A DNA stretch of 16,129 nt from Gemmatimonadales bacterium UBA4456. GTDB lineage: Bacteria; Gemmatimonadota; Gemmatimonadetes; Longimicrobiales; Gaopeijiaceae. Position numbers and translations under genes: made by a program. The DNA is taken from the NCBI GenBank assembly GCA_002390225.1, contig DGOW01000098.1, forward strand, positions 1 through 16,129, given 5' to 3'. Of the stretch, positions 1-6,813 are shown piece by piece (position 1 is the stretch's first letter; each line of letters begins with the position of its first letter). The notes below the pieces were generated by a model. The model made no database searches and had not been told where the DNA came from. It was given only the letters and a program-made list of their open reading frames with translations.

Positions 1-76
1 CGAACCGCGCAGGCATGCAAAGAAGCCGTTGAAGGCGAGTGTTCAGTCGCCCGACACGCCTCGAGGGTTCAGGGAA

Positions 77-331
77 CTACTGTGCGGCGTAGACCGAAAC
101 GACATTCCGCGCACGCATGCGCTCAAACGTCACGACACCGTCAACCAGGGCAAACAAAGTGTCGTCTCTTCCGCGGCCGACATTCCGCCCCGGATGGATC
201 TTCGTCCCACGCTGACGCAGGATGATACTCCCCGCGTTGACGGGCTGACCGCCGGAGCGCTTGACTCCCAGCCGATTTGGGTTGCTGTCTCGCCCGTTTC
301 GGCTGGAGCCAACACCTTTCTTGTGTGCCAT
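77..331 (-). CDS. rpmA: 50S ribosomal protein L27
   Basis: 84 aa, complete. The N-terminus MAHKKGVGSSRNGRDSNPNR is the standard L27 form without the cleaved extension found in Firmicutes, so the tail that reaches the peptidyl-transferase centre needs no processing. RLGVKRSGGQPVNAGSIILRQRGTKIHPG covers the family signature (GxxVxxGxIIxRQRG). GAGG lies 9 nt before the ATG. The remaining 76 bases to the window edge hold no recognisable terminator or gene start I would defend; the obg GTPase gene often comes next in other genomes, but only a few codons could fit here (an ATG at 16 is too close to the edge to judge). Confidence 0.98.
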   Translation of the reverse strand: MAHKKGVGSSRNGRDSNPNRLGVKRSGGQPVNAGSIILRQRGTKIHPGRNVGRGRDDTLFALVDGVVTFERMRARNVVSVYAAQ

Positions 332-368
332 GAGGCTGTCCCTCTATCGAGAAGGGTCGGAGCGCTGC

Positions 369-686
369 TCAGCCGAGCGCGACCTCGTCGACCCGAATCT
401 CCGTAAAGTTTTGTCGGTGGCCCTGCTTCTTCCGATAGGTCTTCCGGCGCTTGCGCTTGAACACGATGACTTTGTCACCGCGTCCGTGCCGAATGACCTC
501 GGCCTTCACCGACGCGCCATCGACTACTGGCGTGCCGATCTGCACCTTCTCGTCGCCGTCGCCGGCGATGAGGACGTAGTCGAATGTGACCGATTCCCCT
601 GGCTCGGCTTCGAGCGTAGGAATGCGAAGGCGACCGCCGGGCTCAGCCCGAAATTGTTTGCCGCCTGTCTGAAAAACCGCATACAT
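369..686 (-). CDS. rplU: 50S ribosomal protein L21
   Basis: 105 aa, full length for L21 (usually 101-105). It binds 23S rRNA with L20 in the large subunit. Diagnostic segments: MYAVFQTGGKQFRAEPG at the N-terminus, VTFDYVLIAGDGD in the middle, IGTPVVDGASVKAEVIRHGRGDK, and the basic FKRKRRKTYRKKQGHRQ near residues 77-93, the L21 signature that contacts rRNA. The start ATG at 686 follows a 10-bp palindrome rather than a clear ribosome binding site. rpmA starts 37 nt downstream, the standard rplU-rpmA pairing, so the two subunit proteins are made from one message, probably together with rng. Confidence 0.98.
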   Translation of the reverse strand: MYAVFQTGGKQFRAEPGGRLRIPTLEAEPGESVTFDYVLIAGDGDEKVQIGTPVVDGASVKAEVIRHGRGDKVIVFKRKRRKTYRKKQGHRQNFTEIRVDEVALG

Positions 687-688
687 AT

Positions 689-698
689 GGTAATTACC
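689..698. promoter_or_regulatory. 10-bp perfect palindrome immediately upstream of rplU
   Basis: GGTAATTACC, a perfect 10-bp palindrome, starts 3 bases from the rplU ATG and occupies the place where a Shine-Dalgarno would be expected; no purine-rich SD is otherwise visible. L21 genes in several phyla carry autoregulatory leaders, so a role in translation control or as an operator is possible. It is AT-rich within GC-rich DNA, which makes it stand out, but 10 bp alone is weak evidence. The rest of the 88-nt rng-rplU spacer shows nothing I can name. Confidence 0.3.
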
Positions 699-774
699 GA
701 GGTGGAATCGGTTTCGATGTCTAGCCCGTAAAGGTCGGCAGGTGCGCCGGGTCGGTCAAGGCGTGCAGATGCTC

Positions 775-2421
775 TTATGCCGCATACTTGTCCGTGACGT
801 CTGTCTCGGCTGGCCCCGATAGCAGGCGGAACTCGTCGAGGCGCATGAGTGGATCATCGCGAAGCCTCAGCTGGAGACTCGTGCGGCTTCCCAGGCGCTT
901 CAGAAATCCCGGCTCCTCTTCGATAACGCGCAGGGCAACCTCCGGATGCACGCGCACTACCAAGCTCTTCTCTTCCTTCGTTGCCCCAGCCCGCTTGAGC
1001 GTCCGCTCAATTTGACGAACCACGCTCGCCGGCGTATAAACGCGCCCAATACCGCCGCATGACTGGCAGATCGAGGTCAGAGAGTTGAAGACGGACGGAC
1101 GAACACGCTGCCGTGTCATCTCGATCAATCCAAGACTCGAGACCTCGAATGCTTTCGTTCGCGCCCGATCCTTCCCCAGGTGCGAACGGAGCTCACGGAG
1201 AACCTTGTCCCGGTTCTCCTGCGACTCCATATCGATAAAGTCGACTACGATGATCCCCCCGACATCCCGCAAACGGAGCTGTTTCGCGATCTCCCGAGCT
1301 GCTTCGAGGTTGTTCTTGAGGATCGTCTCTTCGGGGTCCTTCTTTCCCTTCCCCGTGAACCGGCCGGTATTTACGTCGATCGAAACCAGCGCTTCGGTGG
1401 GCTCAATGACGAGGCTTCCGCCCGATTTTAGTCGTACCGTGCGGCGGAATGCTTTTTGAATGTCCTCCTCAACGCTGAATTCGTCGAAAAGCGAGGTTTC
1501 GCCCTGATGGAGGTGAACACGATCCTCCAAGTCGGGATCGACCGATTTCACATAATTGACGATCTCGTCGTACGCCGGCTTCGAATCCACACGGAGCGCT
1601 TCGAATTTGTCGCTGAACAGGTCACGAATCACGCCACTGATCAGCGTCGCCTCGCGATGCACCGGAGAGGGCGCGCTCAGGGAGTCCGCATCGCCCCGAA
1701 TCTTCTGCCAGCGCTCATGAAGTCGCTTGAACTCGCGTTCGAGCTTCTCCGCGGTCACCTCTTCGCCAACGGTGCGAACGATGAGGCCACCACTGTTTTT
1801 GGGCAGGATCTTCTGAGCCATCTTGCGCAGCTTCGCACGCTGGTTCCGGCCTTCGATCTTGCGGCTGATACCGACGCGCGATGCATAGGGCATGTAGACG
1901 AGGAAGCGACCGGGCAGAGAAATATCCGCGGTCAGCCTGGGACCTTTCGTACTGATCGCCTCCTTCGTGACCTGCACCAGAATCGTCTGGCCTTTCCTGA
2001 TGTGGTCCTGGATCGGTGGGAGTTGCCGCGGGCGCCGCCCTCGCCCTCTGCCGCGCCCACCGCCGCCACCTTTACCACCTTTCCCGGCGCTGCCCTTGCC
2101 ACCGCCACCGCCCTTTTCGTCTCCGGACGCCTTGTCATTGCCACCGGTGTCGACCTCGTCGTTTCCATTCTCGTGGTCGTCCTCACCATCGTCTTCGAGG
2201 TTGAGGTCCGAGACGTGAAGGAAACCGGCCTTACCGGTCCCGATGTCTACGAAAGCGGCTTGGATACCAGGTAATACGGCCTCGACACGGCCGAGAAAGA
2301 TGTCGCCGAGAACCCGGTTTTGATCTGGGCGGTCGAACATGACCTCGGCGAGTCGCTTGTCTTCACGGAGTGCGACCCACGATTCCTGTGGGTTCGAACT
2401 CACGAGGATTTCTCTCCTCAA
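775..2421 (-). CDS. rng: Ribonuclease E/G family endoribonuclease with Gly/Lys-rich insert
   Basis: 548 aa from a TTG at 2421, giving (M)RREILVSSNPQESWVAL, the family N-terminus; GGAG is 6-7 nt ahead. Upstream in-frame residues to 2514 are Gly/Pro-rich and unconserved. The enzyme makes endonucleolytic cuts in mRNA and rRNA. S1 domain: GDIFLGRVEAVLPGIQAAFVDIG, then a low-complexity insert of about 60 residues (about 74-133) that is acidic first, then GGK-rich, then RGRGRGRR, before S1 resumes. The 5'-monophosphate sensor region reads SRVGISRKIEG (181-191). Catalytic Mg2+ ligands are Asp349 (SIDVNTG) and Asp394 (VVDFIDM). The Zn-link is Cys452-x2-Cys455 (CQSCGGIGRV). There is no long C-terminal degradosome scaffold, so it is RNase G-like in length. 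The neighbours rplU and rpmA follow after 88 nt, a common arrangement. Confidence 0.95.
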   Translation of the reverse strand: MRREILVSSNPQESWVALREDKRLAEVMFDRPDQNRVLGDIFLGRVEAVLPGIQAAFVDIGTGKAGFLHVSDLNLEDDGEDDHENGNDEVDTGGNDKASGDEKGGGGGKGSAGKGGKGGGGGRGRGRGRRPRQLPPIQDHIRKGQTILVQVTKEAISTKGPRLTADISLPGRFLVYMPYASRVGISRKIEGRNQRAKLRKMAQKILPKNSGGLIVRTVGEEVTAEKLEREFKRLHERWQKIRGDADSLSAPSPVHREATLISGVIRDLFSDKFEALRVDSKPAYDEIVNYVKSVDPDLEDRVHLHQGETSLFDEFSVEEDIQKAFRRTVRLKSGGSLVIEPTEALVSIDVNTGRFTGKGKKDPEETILKNNLEAAREIAKQLRLRDVGGIIVVDFIDMESQENRDKVLRELRSHLGKDRARTKAFEVSSLGLIEMTRQRVRPSVFNSLTSICQSCGGIGRVYTPASVVRQIERTLKRAGATKEEKSLVVRVHPEVALRVIEEEPGFLKRLGSRTSLQLRLRDDPLMRLDEFRLLSGPAETDVTDKYAA

Positions 2422-2627
2422 GTGATTCTCCAATTTGTGATGTCGGTTCCAGTCTACCCCTCCGGCGCCCCCGGGCGACCCTGAACTCCTCGGCGCGAAG
2501 CGCGACACGAGCAATTCCGGCGACCACCGGGGCTCCGACAGATCCGGGCGCGGCAGAGGGGCGTTCCAGGACCAGTGTCATGAGAACGCCCGCTCCCGAC
2601 CGCAACGGACCGACGTGTTTGAGTTAC
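2422..2627 (-). promoter_or_regulatory. 206-nt intergenic region ahead of the RNase E/G gene
   Basis: This is the longest gap in the window and the likely site of the promoter for the rng-rplU-rpmA block. On the minus strand it is GC-rich, with a GTAGACTGG stretch near 2455 that could serve as a -10 (TAGACT), but no matching -35 stands at 16-18 nt upstream, so I cannot place a promoter firmly. A CGCCCGGGGGCG inverted sequence just upstream has too short a loop for a stable hairpin. GGAG lies 6-7 nt before the TTG I use as the rng start. An 80-residue frame crosses the gap but looks like chance coding and overlaps rng. Confidence 0.3.
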
Positions 2628-3890
2628 CTAGGCGCCTGCGGTCTCCATTTCCCGCACCGGCTCCATGCTTGTCAGCGGATCGGCCTGGAGCTCCTCGAGG
2701 AGCTTCCGTGCGATGACCAACCGCTGGATTTCGTTCGTTCCTTCGCCGATCTCGCAGATTTTTGCATCGCGCATCATCCGCTCGACCGGGTATTCACTCG
2801 TGTAGCCGGCACCACCCATAACCTGAATCGCGCCAAGCGTGGCACGCATGGACAGTTCGGAACAGAAGTACTTCGCCATCGCTGCCTCTTTCGCGTACGG
2901 CTGGCCATGATCCATCAGCCAGGCAGCGTGGTAGGTGAGATGTCGACCAGCTTCGATATCAGTGGCGATCTCCGCCAGTTTGAACTGGACCTGCTGGAAG
3001 TCCCAGACGCGCTGACCGAACTGCTCGCGCTCGGTCGTGTAGCGAACCGCCGTCTCCAACGCGCCCTCCGCGAGGCCAAGGGACAGCGCTGCCACCCCGA
3101 TCCGCCCCGAGTCGAGCGTCTTCATGAAGTTGATGAAGCCTCGGCCTTCTTCCCCAAGCAACTGGTTCGAGGACACTCGTACATCCTCGAAGTGTAATTC
3201 CCGGGTGTCCGAGGCACACCAGCCCATCTTGTCTTCCTTTTCGCCCGCACGGAATCCCTCGGAGAACGGCAGATCATCGAGGTGTCCACACCCCACAGCT
3301 GCTGTCCGCTCAGGATCGATCGTCGGCTTGCAGACGATGAAACTGCTGATGCCTTTGGAGCCCTCTCCTGGCTCGGTAACCGCAGTGGCGACAAAGATTT
3401 CACCCACACCGGCGTTGGTGATGAAGATCTTGGAACCGTTGATCCGCCACCCGTCGCCATCGCGCTCTGCACGGGTCCGGGTTCCGGACGCGTCAGACCC
3501 GGCGCCAGGCTCGGTCAGCCCGAATCCACCCAGGACCTTACCCTGGGCCAATGATGGCACGAAACGCTGCTTCTGCTCTTCGGTCCCGAAGTTCAGAATC
3601 GGCGACATTCCCAGCGTCGTATGGGCAGATACCGTAATCGAGTGGCTCGCGTCGAACTTGCCGAGTTCCTCGATGACGAGGATATAGCTCAGCTGGTCGA
3701 GTCCGAGCCCGCCAAGTTCCTTCGGCACAGCGATGCCAAATAGACCCATGTCGGCCATCGCCTTCACGTTTTCCCAGGGGAACTGGCCGGTTTCGTCCAG
3801 TTCCCGGGCTACGGGCGCAATCGCATCACGGCCGAACCGGTTCACACGCTCCCGAAGAGCGATGTGGTCGGAGGTCAGATATCTATCCAT
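2628..3890 (-). CDS. Acyl-CoA dehydrogenase (FAD-dependent)
   Basis: 420 aa with ATG 3890; an upstream GTG at 3944 would add 18 residues lying inside recQ, and the MDRYLTSDHIALRERV beginning looks like a normal family N-terminus. It oxidises an acyl-CoA to the 2-enoyl-CoA, passing electrons to ETF. Motifs: GFGLTEPGAGSDAS, the FAD/substrate signature of the middle domain; KIFITNAG; DKMGWCASDTREL; the C-terminal EREQFGQRVWDFQQVQ and QVMGGAGYTSEYPVERMMRDAKI; and EGTNEIQR, whose Glu is in the usual catalytic-base position of short/medium-chain enzymes. A stretch of about 20 residues (PTIDPERTAAVGCGHLDDLP) between the middle-domain strands is longer than in common relatives. Context suggests a branched acyl-CoA substrate, but this is not readable from sequence. 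A 206-nt gap follows, ending this run of coupled genes. Confidence 0.95.
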   Translation of the reverse strand: MDRYLTSDHIALRERVNRFGRDAIAPVARELDETGQFPWENVKAMADMGLFGIAVPKELGGLGLDQLSYILVIEELGKFDASHSITVSAHTTLGMSPILNFGTEEQKQRFVPSLAQGKVLGGFGLTEPGAGSDASGTRTRAERDGDGWRINGSKIFITNAGVGEIFVATAVTEPGEGSKGISSFIVCKPTIDPERTAAVGCGHLDDLPFSEGFRAGEKEDKMGWCASDTRELHFEDVRVSSNQLLGEEGRGFINFMKTLDSGRIGVAALSLGLAEGALETAVRYTTEREQFGQRVWDFQQVQFKLAEIATDIEAGRHLTYHAAWLMDHGQPYAKEAAMAKYFCSELSMRATLGAIQVMGGAGYTSEYPVERMMRDAKICEIGEGTNEIQRLVIARKLLEELQADPLTSMEPVREMETAGA

Positions 3891-5385
3891 CAAGGCATGA
3901 GCCTTCCGTTCCAGAGTCCCATCCACACCAGTCGCAGCGGCCACATCTGACCGTCACGGACTCACCAAAATAGCGCAACAGGCCATTTCTACGGCATCCC
4001 GGCCCACTAGCGAGCCGTTGGACGGCCCTGAGCCGGACGAGCGCGCAGCGGCGCAACTCTCTCGAGCGACTCCAGTTCGGACGATCGAGCAGCCAGATCC
4101 TCGACCTTGAAGACACTCCATCGCCCGAGCCTGTTCCCACCTGACGGATGGCGTCGATTCGCTCGAGTGCAGAGAGAACCCCGGAGCCCTCTCCCGACTG
4201 CCACGCATCGAATTCGGGCCCGGCGAGTCGCCTGAGGCGTGGATCGTCGCACGCGAGCCAACCGGCGCGACCCGCGAGATGCAACAAACGCCAGTGCACC
4301 GCCCGCAAACGGGCTTCGTGGGGGTGCGTCCGGTTAATGAAGCGTACCCCTAGTCGGCGATCACGTATGGCATGGAACGCCACGCACACGGACGGCTCAC
4401 CGTCGCGCCCTGCCCGCCCCGCTTCCTGGTAGTAGGCCTCTAGCGTGGGCGGAAGCTGGAGGTGCAGGACGAACCGGACGTCGGGCTTGTCGATGCCCAT
4501 CCCGAAGGCGTTCGTAGCCACGACGACCCTGCTTGCCCCGCTCATGAACCGAGCCTGCACGGCTGAACGGAGCGGGCCCGGGAGGCCGGCGTGGTAGGCC
4601 TCGGCGGCGATCCCCGCCCGTGAAAGGCGGTGACGGACTGCTTCAACCGACGTGCGGGTTGGGGCGTAGACGATGCCGGTCCCATGGGTCCGGAACGCGA
4701 TCTCGACCAGCCGCTGCAGGCGCCCTCTGCCACTCCGAGCCGTCTTGATCGCCCACCACAGGTTCGGCCGATCGAACGAATGCACAACAACCTTGGGGCG
4801 CTCCAGGCCCAGAGACGCCGTGATGTCGCGTCGCACGGCAGGCGTCGCGCTAGCGGTAAGAGCCAGCACCGGTGTACGCTGCCCTTCACGGAAGGCGCCG
4901 ATCATGCGGTAAGCGGGCCGAAAGTCATGACCCCACTGAGAGATGCAGTGTGCTTCGTCGACCGCGATCAGGCCGATACGCACTCGAACGATTGCGCGCA
5001 TGAACGATGCCGCCGGAAGCCGCTCAGGAGACACGAAGAGGAGGTCAACCCGCCCGGTCCGAAGAGCCCCCATGACCAACGAGCGCTCGCGTCGCGTCTG
5101 TGCGGCGGTGAGGCAGTGCGCATTGATGCCCACGGCGCAGGCCCGGACGACCTGATCCTGCATGAGCGACACGAGAGGCGTTACGACCAGAGTGAGCCCG
5201 TCGATCATCATCGCCGGGATCTGATAGCAGACGCTCTTTCCCCCGCCCGTGGGGAGCACACCGAGGGTGTCCTGACCCGCCAGGACCGAGCGAATCAGCT
5301 CTTCCTGACCCGGGCGGAACGAGGGATAGCCGAACCGACCACGAAGTATGGCAATGGGGTCGGCCGTGACAGGCGAATCGTCCAT
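3883..5385 (-). CDS. recQ: RecQ-family ATP-dependent DNA helicase, short form
   Basis: 500 aa; 3'-5' superfamily 2 helicase acting in recombination and fork repair. Motif 0 FRPGQ at 23-27, Walker A LPTGGGKSVCYQIP at 44-57, TPLVSLMQDQV (69-79), DEAH at 143-146 followed by the aromatic-rich loop CISQWGHDFRP, ALTASATP (motif III), then VATNAFGMGIDKPDVRFV (motif V) and QEAGRAGRDGEPS (motif VI, arginine finger). The C-terminus carries a complete zinc-binding set, Cys464, Cys481, Cys484 and Cys487 (RCGRCDWCGW), then stops. There is no room for the winged-helix (RQC) or HRDC domains of E. coli RecQ (about 610 aa), so this is a core-plus-zinc form. Its TAG lies within the start of the acyl-CoA dehydrogenase gene (8-nt overlap), and a metabolic gene also precedes it, an unusual setting for a repair enzyme. 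No clear Shine-Dalgarno is visible before ATG 5385. Confidence 0.95.
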   Translation of the reverse strand: MDDSPVTADPIAILRGRFGYPSFRPGQEELIRSVLAGQDTLGVLPTGGGKSVCYQIPAMMIDGLTLVVTPLVSLMQDQVVRACAVGINAHCLTAAQTRRERSLVMGALRTGRVDLLFVSPERLPAASFMRAIVRVRIGLIAVDEAHCISQWGHDFRPAYRMIGAFREGQRTPVLALTASATPAVRRDITASLGLERPKVVVHSFDRPNLWWAIKTARSGRGRLQRLVEIAFRTHGTGIVYAPTRTSVEAVRHRLSRAGIAAEAYHAGLPGPLRSAVQARFMSGASRVVVATNAFGMGIDKPDVRFVLHLQLPPTLEAYYQEAGRAGRDGEPSVCVAFHAIRDRRLGVRFINRTHPHEARLRAVHWRLLHLAGRAGWLACDDPRLRRLAGPEFDAWQSGEGSGVLSALERIDAIRQVGTGSGDGVSSRSRIWLLDRPNWSRSRELRRCALVRLRAVQRLASGPGCRRNGLLRYFGESVTVRCGRCDWCGWDSGTEGSCLDG

Positions 5386-5424
5386 GTAAGACGATCGCGC
5401 GCCTCTCAGGGCACCCGAATGCTG

Positions 5425-5682
5425 CTACGTGTCGTCGTCCTCGACGTCACAAGCTCTAGCTGCGGCTAGGTCGTCCGCACCAAGCTCGTCCGAGGCCGGC
5501 AGAAACCGGAGAGCGAGGCCACCGGCGAGCACCATGATCGCGGCCCCGGTCACCCAGCGTTCATCGAGGTAGATGCCCCCGAGGGTCAGTGCGGCGGCGA
5601 CCGAGAAGATCCGCACTTTCCATTCGAGCCACTGGTCGCTGCCCCGGCGACGATAGGAAAAGAGCGCCAAGCTGTCAGCCAT
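5425..5682 (-). CDS. Small two-helix membrane protein, unknown function
   Basis: 85 aa, starting at ATG 5682 inside the end of the enoyl-CoA hydratase gene (8-nt overlap, ATGGCTGA). Two hydrophobic segments, about residues 23-39 and 43-61, are separated by a tight charged turn (DERW). The N-terminus is basic (YRRRGSDQW) and the C-terminal tail of about 24 residues is strongly acidic (ending VEDDDT). The positive-inside rule is ambiguous: both ends could be cytoplasmic, forming a hairpin. The frame is open further upstream (to 5775), but those residues overlap conserved hydratase sequence and are not needed. I do not recognise a family. Overlap coupling and the 39-nt spacing to recQ favour a real gene, although a protein this small without homologues in hand stays tentative. 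Confidence 0.65.
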   Translation of the reverse strand: MADSLALFSYRRRGSDQWLEWKVRIFSVAAALTLGGIYLDERWVTGAAIMVLAGGLALRFLPASDELGADDLAAARACDVEDDDT

Positions 5683-6442
5683 TCGACTTGTCGAGGAAGC
5701 GGCGCACACCGACCCGGCATTCCTCCGACATGCGTGCGTCCACATTGACCTGGGCAGCTCGTTCGATGCCCTCATCGAAGTCGAGACTGTCCAGCTCGTA
5801 CAGAAGGCTCTTGGTCAGGCGCACCGCGGAGGCCGGCTTCTTTGCAAGCGCGGTGAGGTAGAGAGTCACCTCGGTTTCGAAGTCTCCCGGGGGCCACACC
5901 CGGTTCACGAGGCCCAGGCGATGAGCTTCCTCGGCCCCGAAGCGATCACCCAGAGCAACCAGCTGGAAGGCGCTTCCCTCACCCATTTTTCGGCGGAGGA
6001 TCGTCATGACGAGTGCCGGCACGAAACCCAGGTAGACCTCCGGATAGCCGAACTCGGCGTCTTCACTCGCCAGCACGAGATCACACGCAGAGGCGAGGCC
6101 ACATCCTCCGGCGAGCGCTCGCCCCCGGACAACTCCCACGATGGGTTTCGGATGTTTCCGCATCTGCTGAAAGAGTGCACCAAGGGAGCGCGCGTCTTCG
6201 AGGTTCTCCTTCTCGCCCATCGCGGCGATGCGTTCCAGCTCGGCGAGGTCAGCACCGGAGCAGAAATCCTTGCCCGTCCCAGTGAGGGCGACGACGCGTA
6301 TCTCTGGATCGTCCGCAGCGCGCCTCAGTCCTTCTTTCAGAGCAGCAACCAGTGCCCCATTCAGAGCATTCCGCTTCGCAGGGCGATTGAGCGTGAGCAA
6401 GGCTACACCGCCATCGACCTTGTAGAGGAGCAGGTCGCTCAC
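5675..6442 (-). CDS. Enoyl-CoA hydratase/isomerase (crotonase) family protein
   Basis: 255 aa with the GTG start at 6442; a longer frame adds Met-Val-Ala from ATG 6451. GTG is preferred: GGAGG lies about 10 nt ahead of it but only 1 nt ahead of the ATG, and GTGA gives the 4-nt overlap used by its neighbours. Crotonase features: LNRPAKRNALN at 18-28, the oxyanion-hole SGADLAEL at 62-69 and GRALAGGCGLASACD at 107-121, then FGYPEVYLGFVP from 131. The Glu equivalent to rat crotonase Glu164 is present (Glu135), but the Glu144 position is Gly115. A single catalytic Glu occurs in enoyl-CoA isomerases and in some hydratase clades. By context (carboxylase, AtuA) it could act as a methylglutaconyl- or isohexenylglutaconyl-CoA hydratase-like enzyme, but I would not assign a substrate. 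The stop overlaps the next gene by 8 nt. Confidence 0.9.
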   Translation of the reverse strand: MSDLLLYKVDGGVALLTLNRPAKRNALNGALVAALKEGLRRAADDPEIRVVALTGTGKDFCSGADLAELERIAAMGEKENLEDARSLGALFQQMRKHPKPIVGVVRGRALAGGCGLASACDLVLASEDAEFGYPEVYLGFVPALVMTILRRKMGEGSAFQLVALGDRFGAEEAHRLGLVNRVWPPGDFETEVTLYLTALAKKPASAVRLTKSLLYELDSLDFDEGIERAAQVNVDARMSEECRVGVRRFLDKSNG

Positions 6443-6813
6443 GGCGACCATCCCTCCGGAATCCGACCCTGACCAGCCGTGGCGGTCGCGACCTCATCGG
6501 GGACGTCGATCTCGATTCGAAGGAGGCCCGTGGAGAAGACCTTGCCCTGAGCGTCATTCATGAGAGACATCGTACCGCCACCGCCGAGCGCCCCGTGAAG
6601 GAGGAAGTTGAGGGCCCCCAGGTTGGGCAGTTCGAAACGTTCGACATCGCCCTTCACCATCTCGCCAAAGTGAGCCTTCACCACCTCCGGTGTGAGATGT
6701 TCGCGCAGGAGCTCGTAGTGCTCCGGGTCATACGCGATCACGCCGACGTTGGCGTTATCCCCTTTGTCACCAGAGCGGGCGTGAGCGAGTTGAACCAACT
6801 GAACCGTGGTCAT
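6439..6813 (-). CDS. AtuA-like C-terminal (ferredoxin-fold) domain protein
   Basis: 124 aa. The sequence begins LVQLAHARSGDKGDNANVGV (residues 6-25), the characteristic start of the domain found at the C-terminus of full-length AtuA proteins, then a PNLGALNFLLHGALGGGG block (63-80) and a short SMNDAQGK-like turn ending in a beta strand. It is probably an obligate partner of the DUF1446 protein encoded immediately upstream: the ATG overlaps that gene's TGA by 4 nt, and GGAGG lies 10 nt ahead. No cysteine cluster is visible, so the 'ferredoxin' label refers to fold only, not to an Fe-S centre. Its TGA overlaps a GTG start of the enoyl-CoA hydratase gene. Function unknown beyond the association with acyl-CoA carboxylases and terpene or branched-acid catabolism. 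Confidence 0.88.
   Translation of the reverse strand: MTTVQLVQLAHARSGDKGDNANVGVIAYDPEHYELLREHLTPEVVKAHFGEMVKGDVERFELPNLGALNFLLHGALGGGGTMSLMNDAQGKVFSTGLLRIEIDVPDEVATATAGQGRIPEGWSP

Noticed and set aside
1..76. Start of obg downstream of rpmA
   Set aside because: obg often follows rpmA, but only an ATG at 16 with four codons is visible and they do not resemble the Obg N-terminus.
1456..2274. Plus-strand frame of 272 codons opposite rng
   Set aside because: Antisense to the catalytic and S1 regions of RNase E/G; composition follows the repeat-rich insert on the other strand.
2363..2605. 80-codon minus-strand frame in the gap before rng
   Set aside because: Overlaps the rng 5' end in another frame, has no family features, and would be incompatible with the rng ribosome binding site.
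4630..5469. Plus-strand frame of 279 codons opposite recQ
   Set aside because: Arg/His-rich shadow of conserved helicase motifs on the other strand; no recognisable protein features.
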